Assembly (NCBI GenBank): GCA_022376465.1
Contig: JACDTU010000018.1
Span: 186,001 to 250,000 of the forward strand
Reading direction: 5' to 3'
Length of the DNA stretch: 64,000 nucleotides
Source of the DNA: Cubamyces lactineus
Taxonomy: Eukaryota; Basidiomycota; Agaricomycetes; Polyporales; Polyporaceae
Below, piece by piece: positions 1 to 12,175 of this stretch (the first letter of the stretch is position 1; every line of letters starts with the position of its first letter). The translations under genes and the position numbers were made by a program. Under the pieces are notes generated by a model. It searched no databases. It was not told the DNA's origin and saw only the letters and a program-made list of their open reading frames with translations.

Positions 1-2197
1 TGCCGTACCGTGTTGGTTCAGGATCGGCGTGCACGGAAGCTGGCGTCCCGGACACAGGACGGAATGGCTTGCATATCGCCGCCAGCTCTCGGACACCCGA
101 CGATAGCGCACGATACGATACGGGACGATGGCGGGGACTGGGCACGATGTGTCAGATCGGGTACGGCGCAGGTCCTGGAGATTTTGAGAAATCCACGCCA
201 CGATGTAGAAGCCTGCGTCGGGCAGGCGGGAGATGCCCTGATCGGGGGTGCCAGTACTTGCGGTGCTAACTTGCAAAGACAGCACCTCGAAGGAACACAT
301 ACACCAAGAGCTGTGTCACTGTGCCATTCCAACAACTCGACCAATTGCTAGAGATCTTCACAAGCCATGACGGTGGCGTATGCGTGAAAGCGGCAGCAGG
401 TGCGTCGGACAGCCAAGGCGGCAACGGGTTGGCGGACATGGACATAACGTTTGCGCGGTAGGCGACCGTGGCGCAGCCCGACCTTCGTGCGCAAGGAGCT
501 CAAAGTTGTGCGTGCACGCTCGCGGTCAGTGAAGCGTGTTCGACAGTGGGGCGGGCTCTGTCCTCCATCAAATAGCCGTGATGCTGGGGTGCAACTCTCG
601 AGAATGACCACACTCCGCCGGCAGTGGGTGTGTGAACTGATCATGTCCGGGTGCTTGTATATAGCCTCGACCTGTGCAACGTCCGATGGGCCCGTCAGAC
701 TCTCCCGTCCACAGCAGTTGCACGCTCGTCAGTCGACCGTCGCGACCGCTCTCAGAGGCAACGCCTGTTTGAATACAGCTGACAATCGTCCGTGCGACGC
801 GCGACCGATGGCGTTCTCTCCGTACAAGCGCCGTCAGCGTGCTGACATGCCCGAGATGCTGGGATGTGACGTTCTGGCGGCTCAACCGCTCGTCCGTCCT
901 CCTGGCGCGCCCGCTCAGAATTCCTGGACGTGCGACCGCATAATTCCCGATGAGGGTGACGCTTTCGCCGCAAGGCGACCGCATGGCCCGCATGCCGTTT
1001 ATCGACGCTGTTTGGCGTTACGTTCTCCAGGGCGCACCAGCATGCATGTCTCGCCAGAATCGGCAAAGGGGCCTGCGTCGGTTGGTGTGCAAACTTGGAC
1101 AAGACGATAGGTTGCTGTTTTTGTGGACATGCCCGATTGGAGGAGCATCTTGCTTCGAAGGAGAGAAGGTGTGAGGCAGTTCTAGGCGTGGCTCTGCAGG
1201 ATGCGTACCGCATCCAGGACCCGCTAGGCATCATGAACTGTGGATGGCATCTCATTGTGGCCGAGCCGGTATCCCACGAAGGCGAATTACGACGTTCACC
1301 ACAAACGGACAGGTACTGCATTCGCATGTTATGACATGGACTTCAGAGCTTGCGAGCGGAGAAGATGCGAATTGTGAGTATGATAGCGCGAATGATACAT
1401 CATATCCGGGGCTGCGTCCATCATGCACTGATGAGAAGCGGGGACTTCATTGGTCTGTGTCCCATGGACCAATGGCAATAAGGGTCCGCTGGGGAGTGCT
1501 GTGGCTGCACACGACACGATTGACGAGAGAGAAGCTGATGAGGGCGATGGGTAGCAACCGCCAAGTCCCAAATATGGTTCGTGCGAGGGTCGCGTAGTGT
1601 CCCAAATTGGAAGTGGTCCCGCGTCCCGCGTCCTGGCAACATCGCAGGAGCGATTGCGGCTGGATGATAGATGGAAGCGAGGCGGCTGGTAGACATGTGC
1701 GGTGTCTGGCGGGCGTGCCCGACGTCGAGCGCGCCGTGGTGGGCGGCGGCGAGGACGCTCGCGAAGATACCCGCGTCGACCCGACGCGACTGGGATGGAA
1801 CACTCTGTCGCAGCCAACAGCAAAATGCAAAATGCAGAGGAGCCGGGTCGGAGAGGGCGGCCGAACGGACGATCTGGCGAAAAGACGAAAAAAGGAGGAG
1901 AGGGCAAGTGCCAACGGCTTGGATTGGTCCGGATCAAGTTGGAATCAGGACGGCGCCGGGCGGCGGCGACTGGGGTGCTGTTTGTGCATGTTTATCGGGG
2001 GGATCTGGTGGACGGGAGACTGGTGGATATTTAAGAGTCTGGCGGCTGCCAGCGTCGTTCAATCCTTCCTCCACCTCTTCCTCCCTCTCCGCTGCAGCTC
2101 CTTCCGCTCTCGCTATACGCGAACGCTTTAGCTCCGTCTAGGGTTTACCCTACCTCCCCCGCCCTCATCCACTCCCGCCTCCCCCTTCCGTCTGCCC
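1..2197. other. Gene-poor left flank and Pma1 upstream region
   Basis: No convincing gene is seen in the first 2 kb. Reading frames on both strands are short, overlap each other and look random (rich in Arg, Ser and Cys). The last 150 bases before the ATPase start are strongly pyrimidine-rich (CT blocks at about 2060-2195), as is common in leaders of highly expressed fungal genes. Confidence 0.6.
2027..2034 (+). promoter_or_regulatory. TATA-like element of the H+-ATPase gene
   Basis: ATATTTAA lies about 165 bp upstream of the Pma1 ATG and is followed by a CT-rich leader. The assignment rests on position and composition only. Confidence 0.4.
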
Positions 2198-5100
2198 ATG
2201 TCGGATCCCCAGGTCGAGAAGGAGGCCGGCTCCACCGAGCCGGCTCAGGCCCCTGCCCCTGCGCCTGAAAAGAAGAAGAGAGAGTACAAGGATTTTGGCC
2301 ATGATGAAGACGAGAAGCCCACCCGTACGTACTTTTTTATGCAGTCAAACGAGGGACGCGATCTAACCGAACATGCGCGCTTAGACGCTAAGGTGGATAT
2401 GTCTCAGATTCAGCTCAAGGCCGAGGACCTCTACGACAAGGAGAAGGTCGACCTAGAGACCATCGTTGTCGACGATGTCTTCAAACTCCTTCAGTGCGAC
2501 GAGAACGGTCTGACTGACGAGGAGGCGAACCGTCGTCTCGAGCTTTTCGGTCCTAACAAGCTTGAGAACGAGGAGCAGAACCCCTTCCTCCAGGTACGCT
2601 ATCTCTAGTGTGGTGAAGCGAAATACTTTCCTAACTTGCTGTCTAGTTTCTGAGCTTCATGTGGAACCCGCTCTCCTGGGTCATGGAGGCGGCTGCCCTT
2701 GTCGCTATTGCCCTGTCCAACGGCGAGCACCGTCCCCCGGACTGGGAGGACTTCGTCGGTATCGTCACGCTTTTGCTTATCAACTCGGCTATTGGTTTCT
2801 ACGAGGAGCGGAACGCTGGTAACGCTGTCAAGGCGCTCATGGACTCCCTGGCCCCCAAGGCTAAGGTCAAGCGCGCTGGTCAATGGCGTGAGATCGAGTC
2901 CGCCAACCTCGTCCCCGGTGATATGATCTCGTTCAAGATTGGTGACATCGTTCCTGCCGACTGCCGTCTCACCGAGGCAATCAACGTCTCCATTGACCAG
3001 GCCGCTCTCACTGGCGAGTCGCTCCCCCAAAGCAAGAAGCTAGGCGACCAGTGCTTCTCGTACGTTAACATCCCACGCTGCATGCATGATGTCATTGTAC
3101 TGACCACTTTATCTCTGCAGTGGCTCGACCTGTAAGCAAGGTGAGGCTGAGGGTGTTGTTATCTCCACCGGCCCGAACACCTTCTTCGGTCGTGCTGCCA
3201 ACCTTGTCGGTCAGGACGATGACACTACCGGTCACTTGCAGAAGATTCTCGCTCAGATCGGTTCTTTCTGTCTGGTTGTTATCGGTATCTTCGTGCTCGC
3301 GGAGATCTTCTGCTTGTATGCTGGCTTCCGCTACTCGTACCGTCGCGGTCTCGACAACATCCTGGTGCTCTTGATCGGTGGTATCCCCATTGCTATGCCC
3401 ACCGTCTTGTCGGTCACTCTCGCTGTCGGTGCCCAGCAGCTCGCCAAGTACAAGGCCATCGTCACCCGTATCACCGCCATCGAGGAGCTTGCCGCCGTCA
3501 CCATTCTGTGCTCCGACAAGACTGGTACTCTCACCACCAACAAGCTCACCATTGACCGCGACACTATCCGCACCTACGGCCCCTTCTCCGCTGAGGATGT
3601 CGTTCTCCTTGCCGCGTACGCCTCGCGTACTGAGAACCAGGACGCCATCGACCAGTGCGTTGTTGGTGCTCTCGGGGATGCTTCCCGCGCTCGCGCTGGT
3701 ATCAAGCTGCTCGACTTCAAGCCCTTCAACCCCGTCGACAAGCGTACTGAGATCACCTACCGCGAGGAGTCTACTGGCAAGCTCAAGCGCGTCACCAAGG
3801 GTATGACCGGTATCATCATCGAGCTGTGCACGCGTAACAAGACCGAGGAGCTCGAGTCCCGTCTCGAGGCCGATGTTGAGGAGTTCGCCCAGCGTGGTCT
3901 CCGTGCTCTCGCGGTTGCGTACGAGGAGGTTGACGGTGACGATCCGGAGGGCGAGGGCAACGGCTTCGAGCTCATCGGTCTCCTGGCTATCTTTGACCCT
4001 CCTCGTGACGACACCAAGCAGACTATCGACGATGCCCTCGCGCTCGGCGTCAAGGTTAAGATGGTTACCGGTGACCAGCTCGCCATCGCAAAGGAAACCG
4101 GTCGTCGTCTTGGCCTCGGTGACCACATGTACCCCGCGAAGGTGCTCAAGGACGGTCCCGAGCCTGGCAGCCGCTTCAAGAACCTCGACGAGATGATTCT
4201 CGACGCTGACGGCTTCGCCGGTGTCTTCCCAGAGCACAAGTACGAGATTGTCAAGCGTCTGCAGGCTCTCGGTCACTTGTGCGCCATGACTGGTGATGGT
4301 GCCAACGACGCCCCTGCCCTGTCGCGTGCCAACGTCGGTATTGCTGTGGAGGGTGCCACGGACGCCGCTCGCTCCGCCGCCGACATCGTACTCACGGAGC
4401 CTGGTCTGTCCACCATCGTCCACGCTATTCGTGGTTCGCGTATCATCTTCCAGCGTATGAGGAACTATGCCATCTACGCTTGCGCGGTCACTATCCGTAT
4501 CGTCGTTTGCTTCTCCATCCTCGCCTTCGCGTTCAAGTTCGACTTCCCTCCGTTCATGGTTCTGATCATCGCCCTTCTCAACGATGGTACCATCATGACC
4601 CTCTCCGTCGACCGCGTCTTGCCCTCCAACAGTCCGGACAGTTGGGATCTCGCAGAGATCTTCGCCTTCGCTCTTGCGTACGGTCTCTACCTCACTCTCT
4701 CCACTATTGCCCTCGTCGCCATCGCCATTCGCACCACTTGGTTCTACGACAAGTTCGGTGTCACTCTTCACAACGGCGCGCACCAGGCTCTCGACCACAA
4801 CGACCCTCAGCTCCACACCATCGTCTACCTCCAAGTCGCTATCATCTCGCAGGCTCTCATCTTCGTTACCCGTTCGCACGGATTCTTCTTCATGGAGCGT
4901 CCTTCGGTTGCTCTCTTCGCCGCGTTCTGCCTTGCGCAGCTCGTGTCGTCGATCATTGCCGCGTACGGTAACTGGGGCTTCACCAACATTGAGGCAGTCT
5001 CTGGTGGCTGGATTGGTATCGTCTGGGTTTGGGTGAGTTATTTCTCGTGATTGGTGCTTTGCTCCGTGCTAATGGCTATTTTTCAGGATATCGTTTGGTT

Positions 5101-5413
5101 CTTCCCTCTCGACCTCATCAAGTTCGCGATGAAGGCCACGATCATCAAGTCGCTCCGTGCGCGTCACAACGCCGCTGTCGCTGCGCAGACCGCGGAGAGC
5201 GGAGTTCCCATGACTCGCACGACCTCGCGCGCCGCTTCGGTTCACGAATCCCTCTACTCGAACCGTGTCTCCTTCCTCCGTCGTGCCGCCCGCAAGGTCG
5301 GCTTCGGCCAAAAGATCTCTATGAAGCCCGAGGAGCTTCAGCGTTTCAGCTCGATCCAGGCTGCGCGCACTGGCAGCGTTCTTGCGCGCCACCCCTCTAG
5401 ACCTAATGCGTAG
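2198..5413 (+). CDS. PMA1: Plasma-membrane H+-ATPase (P3A-type P-type ATPase)
   Basis: Pumps protons out of the cell using ATP and builds the gradient that drives nutrient uptake. Five exons fit: 2198-2324, 2385-2593, 2647-3059, 3121-5032 and 5087-5413, joined by 53-61-nt introns and giving 995 aa. Visible P-type ATPase marks are the actuator TGES motif near residue 233, the phosphorylated Asp in CSDKTGTLT near residue 381, and the hinge GDGANDAP near residue 640. Hydrophobic segments fit the ten-helix fold. The Lys/Glu-rich N-terminus (EKKKREYKDF) and the cytosolic C-terminal tail with SLYSNR and Ser/Thr-rich stretches match the autoinhibitory R-domain of fungal pumps. The start is the first ATG after the CT-rich leader. 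The protein is slightly longer than yeast Pma1 (about 918 aa). No defect is seen. Confidence 0.97.
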
Positions 5414-6448
5414 ACGAACGTCGACGACATACTCACCGGACCACCATCACGTTTTCCCCCATGGCCCGCAGCGTGTAGCGAACGAAGGCAGCAGCAGCTT
5501 GTGGTATCACACTTGCGTACCACCCTCACCACGCCCATACCCCCGCGTACCTCTAGATTCTACTAGTTGTCCAACTGCCCTCGTTTTATTCACGGCGCGT
5601 CGGAGCGTCCGGAGATTTGTTTGTGCACGTTCCTTTTCCTCCTATCACTGCCCCTTATTACCATCACGACCATGTATCCGCCCGCCTTTACGTTTTGTCT
5701 CACGACGTGTCGCGGTATCCGTTAGTAATTAATTCCATACACTCACGCGTAGGACAGCAGACGATAGCTTGCTACACATCCTCTACCGTAACGAAGGAAA
5801 AGTAATAAAAGCAGTTATAGAGCGATCAAGTTTGAGAGTGAGGATAGTAAGAAGGTCGACTTGAGCTTTTGAGCGGCGGCGCTATTGCAACTCGTTTGGT
5901 ACTGTCATTTGAACCCTCTGCTGCAGCGAAGGCAAGGCGCATTCGATAGCTCCAAGTTCGACTACCTCGGCGTGAGTTCTGTGGGCTGAGCATGCATCGC
6001 GATCGTATGGTGCATGTACTGAGCGCCGAGTGCGGTCTTTAGCAGCGCTCCTGATGTGCTCTTGCCTCCCGCTACGTTCCTACGTGGGTTGACAAAAATG
6101 TCGTGTTCTTGAGCTAAAACAATCCTTGTCTTGTAGCTATGCGCAGCGCGACAAAGGGGCGGGGTATGATAGGACCGAGCGGTCGGGGCCCACATGGCCG
6201 CAGAGTATCCGTCCTGACATCTCGGGCGAGGTTTGACGTCGCAACGAACCTTATACCACGCGCGCCCAATACCTCGCCTCGCTGGGCCCGAGACAAGTGG
6301 GCACCTTGCGTCCTGCCACGACGGCCCCTGACGGCCCTCGGTGTCTCCCAAGGCCACGCCGCCCTCGTCGCGTTCTCATCCGTTGAGCCCGGCATAACCA
6401 TCCTTTCGACTGGTCGACCCGCGCTCCTCCCTCGCACCCGAGGACGCC
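5414..6448. other. Pma1 3' UTR and intergenic spacer
   Basis: Holds the presumed 3' UTR of the ATPase and about 600 bp of spacer before the next gene. Reading frames on both strands are short and mutually overlapping. No RNA gene or repeat is recognised. Confidence 0.5.
5804..5809 (+). terminator. Putative poly(A) signal of the H+-ATPase gene
   Basis: AATAAA occurs about 390 bp after the Pma1 stop codon in an AT-richer stretch. This implies a long 3' UTR if it is used. It is a motif match only. Confidence 0.35.
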
Positions 6449-7770
6449 ATGGCACACCAACTATGTGAAGTCGTTCCAGGCGTGCACGAGCTGCCCTGTA
6501 CACAGCGCGGGTACGGGGAGCGGCCCCGCCTCTGAAACGTCCACCGCCAGGAGTACAGCCGGCTCACGTCGTCGTACAAGGCCAAGTCCGAGAAAGCCGA
6601 CAAGCTCTACGACGAGGTGTGCGGAAAGGACTGGGCGGACTCCTCGCTGTGGAACATGCGCGACGTCACGAAGGCGCTGGATGCCGCCGCGCGCTGTCGG
6701 GAGGCCATCGAGGAGGAGATCCTTGGTCGTAGGCAGCACCATGACCGGTTTTTCGCTGATCGTGAGTGTTGACATTCGCGATCGTTCTGAGATATTGGGG
6801 TGGCTTACAGGCTCCGCGCACGCAGGGGACGATGGCCACGAAGCGTGGATCCGGTGTAGACGGGAGAGGGCTCGTGAAGTGGAGGCCATCGCCAAGCAGC
6901 TTCGCGTCTGCAAAACGATGCTGTCCACCGAAGAGCAGGCTCGGGAAGTTGAAGTTCGGCGTCGTGAAGAGGCACTCCAAAGAAACAAAAACAATCTGGC
7001 GCAATCGCAGCGCCAGAAGTCGTACGCATCAACCACTCGCCAGACACCCACCCAGTACTTCTACCCTCGGGGCGACTCGGACGTCAGCAATTACTCCCCG
7101 CCTCAGAGCCATCGCATGGGTTGCATGGTTCTACAGCCTGGCTCCGCAACTCTGCACTGCGATCGAGACGTTGTTAGGGGCGGACTGATTTGCCAGCAGC
7201 ATTCCGAGGAGCTGAGGACCGCGACGATCAGTCTCAGGCTTGAACACTTCCAAAAGAGCATCCGGTTTGAGCGGCATCTCGACGACGTTACCTGGCGTAT
7301 TCGCTTGCCGGATCAGTACGACCAGGATAGACTTGACGCAGACATCGCCACAGTTATGAAGTGCAAAGAGCTGCTCTTGAGCATCGATGCACTCTCTGCC
7401 CAGGTCGACAGGCTGTCACCAGGAAGTGAGTTAAAATATGTCTCGGTATCCTATTGTCAGATGGTTGACGCGGTTCGACAGAACCTGCATCCCCGTCGCA
7501 GTCATCCGATCATGCCAGGGTGGACGATCTCTTGCGCATTCTGCGTCGGCGTGCGGCTCAACCAAGACCTCCTCCGGCTCAGGAGAAGAATTCCGACAGA
7601 ACATCGGCCTATACGCGTCCCAGCCAGGACAATGCCTCCGATGGCGACTCTTGGGTGTCCACCGCCTTGGTGAGTCTCTTCGTTCGAGTGCATGCCTTCA
7701 ACTTCGCTGATGTATAGAACAGGCGGTGGTGGGGACCGCGGTTGCTGTATGGTTTGGATTCAGGAGATGA
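6449..7770 (+). CDS. Unrecognised coiled-coil protein with a hydrophobic C-terminal tail
   Basis: No family was recognised. A spliced model joins exons 6551-6761, 6826-7425, 7482-7669 and 7723-7770 through GTGAGT donors and AG acceptors, staying in frame to a TGA at 7768. The 5' end is uncertain: an ATG at 6449 with a 33-nt first exon (donor at 6482) fits and gives about 359 aa. An acceptor at 6810 instead of 6825 would add five residues. The protein is charged and helical near residues 90-150 (QAREVEVRRREEALQRNK), consistent with a coiled coil, followed by a globular-looking part. The last 20 or so residues are hydrophobic (STALAVVGTAVAVWFGFRR), which suggests a tail-anchored membrane protein. 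Role unknown. Coding is supported by the single consistent splice path and lack of stops. Confidence 0.5.
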
Positions 7771-8871
7771 CGTGGGTGCTTCTTCACAAATTGCCGTGAC
7801 GGTTACTGCTCGTAAGTAATGTCAGTACTTCTATCCTGCCATCAAGTCTCAATGGAGTGTCCTTACTCGCTGCGGGTGATAGAAAGTAAAGGCCTACCAA
7901 CTCGGATCTGTCTCGGCTATATTCAGCTGTACCGCTTGTCTTCCTTCCCGCTTTCCTGCTGTTCTGCTGTCCTGCTACTATTCTGCTCTGCTTTCCTACT
8001 GTTCCGCAACCCCACAACCCTTCTGCGTGTCCCTACCACTGGATCTCCGATGTACTTGTACCCCGTTCATGGGCCCGAGCGGCCGCCGGCGAGCATACCC
8101 GTTATACACGGCTCTCGTTTAGTTTCGCTGGCTATCATTCTTTCCCATGCGGCTTTCTCTCTGAGTCGATGTATGCCTAACATGTACTAGAGCACCTGCT
8201 CGCAGCTCTTGTTCGTTCACCTCTGCTAGCGCGGACGTCTCGAGCGATCTTTCATCACTTGTCTCTATCTCGAGATCCTGCTCAGACTGTACGCTGATGT
8301 ACGTTAACACCGGATGATTCTTACACTGTGTGATGCGACCGAGCGCATGATAAGTATTACAGTTCACAATGGGCGGACGCGCTCCTTCTAACTTCGACAG
8401 GACCCACGCATGTGGACAGTGCTAGGCGTTTCCTTCTCCTCACGCAGAAGAGCACATGTGCCCTAAATGATGACGAAGACGTCCGGGACAGTTTACAAAC
8501 TCCCCCGAGAAGCATGCCATGCCGATAGCGAGACTCAAGTGATATTGATGTACACGTTTATTTGTACAGACCTACTATTCACAAGACTTCCATCCATTCA
8601 GAACAGTATCACTTGACACCTGAGGCAAAGGGGAAAAACCATCGCGAAGCAGAAGAGAGATAGAGCCGGATCACCGATGAGAAACGAGAAGAACAGACCC
8701 ACAGAACCGCCGACTCTCGAGAACATGGCAATCCGAGACTTCTCCATGCCCTGGTTGCCAAAACGGAGAGAAGAGAGCGGAGAAGGGGGAGAAGTTCAAG
8801 GGAAGGAAGGGCATGATGGGCGTCAGGACGACCGCGAGCGGAATCTTCCGTGTCAGGAAGACGTTCAGTGT
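7771..8871. other. Intergenic spacer
   Basis: A 1.1-kb spacer between convergent genes. It includes a pyrimidine-rich run (about 7940-8000) and no reading frame that looks coding. The part from about 8670 resembles the region downstream of the second tandem WSC gene (near 12020) and so belongs to the duplicated block. Confidence 0.5.
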
Positions 8872-11011
8872 TCAGGCATCGTCCTTTGCGAACCGGACGG
8901 CACGAGCGACGTTGCCGCCATGCGACATGAGCGTCAGCTTCGAGCTTCCACCGCAGTTCTCATAGGCTGAAAGACAATTCCGCGTCAGCATCCGTCGTCA
9001 CTACGTTGTCCCGACATCCAACAAGGGCGGAGGGCGGGGGGAGCACTCACCGTTCCCTGCGCAGCGGTTCGAACATTGGTCCCACTCGAGCACCGCGCCC
9101 GTCGCGCCGTTGCGCAGCGCGTTGTCGCAGTAACACTCGTCGCCGAACTCGGCGCCGGCCAGCGTGTACCCGTGGCTCGCGCAGAACGACGCGCAGACGT
9201 CCTTGCTCATGTTCGGCGCGGTCGTCGACAGCGCCGCGAGCGCGCGCCCGCTCGTGCCCTCCGCGATGCACCCGACCTCCGTCCAGCCCGACGGGAGCGG
9301 CGTCTGCACGGAGACGAGGGCGGGCGTCGGCTTGCTGGGGCACGTCTCCCCGCTGTTGTACACGGGGTTGCAGCCAGGGAGGTCCGTGATGGGCGAGTCC
9401 ACTCCGGTCGGCTCGTCGGCGACGACGCCTTCGTACACGCACGCGGCAGCGGCCTGTGGGTCATACAGCGCCGCGAGGGGCGGGCACGCGAGGAGGTCGC
9501 CGCTCTGGCCAGAGCACTGGTCGATCGCGTCCTGGAGGAGGTCGACGTCCCAGCCGTTCTGGAAGTCGGCGTGCAGGCCGTACCCGGTCGTGTCGCCGTT
9601 GGCGAAGACCCATGTCCCGGGGCCGTGCCAGTCGAACTGCTGCACGGCGACCTCCATCTCGATGAAGAGCGAGATGAGATGGACGGGGTGCGTGTCTGGG
9701 CAGTCGCCGCCGTTGTATGCCTGGATGGGGTACGCCATGTGCGACTTGTGGTCGGCCGAGTCGAGGTTCACGCCGTCCCAGCACGACGGGAAGAACACTT
9801 GCGCCCGGAGACCGCCCACACATTCCTGAGTGGGCAAGGGGGGAGCCTCATTCGAGCCGCCGTTGTCCGCTGGTAATGGGTCATGAACGTGAGCCCAGCA
9901 CTCGCGAAGGTAGATGACTTACTGAGGCAGACAAAGTCGATGGCTTGGTCCTCGAAGCTCGACGCGTTGTATGTGCGTCTGAAGGTGTCACCTGCGAGCA
10001 TCTAATCCGATGTGAGCCCAATATGCTACGAATGACCAGAGTAAAGTCAGGTGACGTACGCGCAAGCCCTTCGGGAACGCCTTGATAGGCTCATTCTTGG
10101 GGCCAGGACGAGGGAGGTAGTAGATGTTGAAGACGGACGCTGCGTGGGCATGCGAGGTCAGCACATGAAGCAGACGTCACAGGACCCGCTTGAGCGAGAG
10201 AAGCGCCCCGCCCAGGGTCGTAGGCAAAGCAACGACTTGTGACCACATGGTGCACATCAGCGACGAGAAATACGCGTCCTGAACCGATCCGGAAGTTGAT
10301 CTGCGCTCAGTGGCCGTCTGCAACCGCTACAAACATAACATGTGAGAGTACCATGGACGCCGGGAGAGGCCTCCCGATGTCCTGGATATCCCACCCCACG
10401 AAGACCTCTCTCGCGCGTGGCCATATTGATCACTCAGGCACTCGACGGTCTTTCCTGTGTTCTTGCTCCACGGAGCAATTAGTCTCGAACGCGGAGCCGC
10501 CTTCACAAAAGCTCTGAGAGCGGCGGCGGCGGCGGCGGCACGCGGCAGCGACACTTCGACTGCAGAATGGAAGAAAAATTCATGAGGTGATGATACTCAC
10601 GGATAGCCGTAAACTCGCCGGTGTTCTGGTCGCGGTGGTACAATTGCGGCTATTTCACCGTGGTCAGCACACCAATGCGCCTGCGTAAAGATCAACGACA
10701 TACAGCCCAGTAGTTGCTCAAGTCTTTCTGCACCGAGAGGGTGGTGCACTTGGATTGCATCAGCTGGTCCGGGTCGTAGTTGGGGCTGAAACCGCTCGCG
10801 CCCACGATGGCGTGCACATGCGAGCTGACCTAAGAAGTCGATGGTCGGTGAGTCGGTGGGTCATGGATCATGAGGACGTGTAATATCTTACGACGCCGGG
10901 GCTGACGATGGAGTCAAGCCTGGTCTGGACAAGGACGGGGGTGCCCCCGAACGTCCAGTACGCGTTGGCGACGGCGGCGAGAGTGACGAAGGTGAGGATA
11001 CGAGCAAACAT
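8872..11011 (-). CDS. Secreted DUF1996 + WSC domain protein, tandem copy A
   Basis: Predicted secreted or cell-wall protein of the fungal DUF1996 family with one WSC (putative carbohydrate-binding, Cys-rich) domain. Seven exons on the minus strand: 11011-10892, 10829-10704, 10649-10601, 10139-10060, 10001-9923, 9869-9051 and 8966-8872, giving 455 aa. An N-terminal signal peptide (MFARILTFVTLAAVANA) is visible. The DUF1996 part carries HVHAIVGASGF, HLISLF, NGDTTGYG and DFQNGWD. The WSC domain (about residues 340-435) has the family pattern ending DECYCDNALRNG and CSNRCAGN, with CGG at the end. No membrane anchor is seen. It is the tandem neighbour of copy B, with the same exon phases and an identical 819-nt exon 6. 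The substrate and function are unknown. WSC binding to glucans is family knowledge, not shown here. Confidence 0.9.
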
Positions 11012-12175
11012 GGCGGGGCAAGACTCCAGGGAAGAGGTGGGGTGTGCTGAGGCCGGTGCAGGCTCTGGAGGACTTGAGCACGACAAAGGGCGTATTTATA
11101 CGGCCATGAAATTTTCTGGGCCCTGGAGAGTCCTCTGGATGGGAAAGGCAACCGCATGAGCGGAATATCATGGACCGCATGGTGGATGGTCAAGAGGTTC
11201 GCAGTCCCATCTTGCGTGACTATCCCAGAATGGGCCTGCAGGAACGAGGGGCCACCGGTTGACCCGCATGCCGAGTCCCGTTTCGCCCTCTAAGAGGGAA
11301 TCTATCGGCTACGACTGAGGAAAAATCTCGCGCAGTGCCATAACTGCAGGCGAGGCCCTGTGTCGTGGGTTTCTAATGAGTGGCTGTGAGCTTGCCGCCG
11401 CGAGACGGAATGAACTGGATTCAACGGTCGCCTTACCAGGAACAGACAGCACTAGTACTCGTCCTGCCATACACCGCCGCCAGTCTTCCATATGGCGTCT
11501 TTGCGGTGGCAACCCAAAGGCAGAAACATATATAATGCATATGGATCTTCGTATGTCGTCTGACCATGGTATACCGCTCGAAGTGTCTGAGGACTGCAAC
11601 CTTGAGCCCTCCTGCCCGGCTCTCTATGGTCGGAGTCCGAAGCTTTGATGGGGATTCACTTTCGGAGTGCGAAATAGCTGTAGCCGCTGAGAGCCCATTT
11701 ATCAATATGAGGTTGTTTGGTCGCCACGAACCACCTCAGGCCCTTGGCCGAATAGACCAATATCGGCGTCGACTCAACAACCGAATGCACCATATGCGTT
11801 ATGCAAGCCGTTGGGATAGATGCAGTGCGTTCACGATAACGATGACTCAGGCGAGCACGAACTGTATCGGCGCATGAGCTCTACGGAGGTTGCTATTTCC
11901 AGAGAGGCAATCAGAGTACTCGTACAGTCAGGCTACATGACTGGATAGGGAGGGCACGGGACCGACAGGCACAGATAGGTCGTTAGGTCATGTCAGAACA
12001 TGAGAGGCACATGGCCAGGTAACCGACGAGAAACAAGAAGAAAACAAACACAGATTCCTCAGCACAAGGCCATCCGAGACTTTTCCACATATCGAATCGA
12101 ACAGGGTAGAAGGGGAGAGAGGAAGCATCAAAGCATCTGCTCTACACGGATACCACTTTGATCGTCGGAAAACTT
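11012..12175. other. Promoter of copy A and spacer between tandem WSC genes
   Basis: About 480 bp upstream of copy A, up to about 11495, is recognisably similar to the region upstream of copy B (CATAACTG, TGGCTGTGA, GCGAGACGG and TCTTCCATATG blocks in the same order). From about 11500 to 12000 nothing is recognised. From about 12020 on it holds the 3' flank of copy B. Confidence 0.5.
11093..11100 (-). promoter_or_regulatory. TATA box of WSC gene copy A
   Basis: TATAAATA on the minus strand, about 82 bp upstream of the ATG at 11011. The equivalent position of copy B holds a related AT-rich element. Confidence 0.55.

Noticed and set aside
3092..4879. 595-codon antisense frame across the H+-ATPase
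   Set aside because: Shadow of the highly expressed, codon-biased ATPase exon. The translation is repetitive Glu/Val/Leu-rich and has no domain.
8677..8970. 97-codon plus-strand frame at the end of WSC copy A
   Set aside because: Overlaps the last exon of copy A antisense, and its start lies in the duplicated 3' flank.
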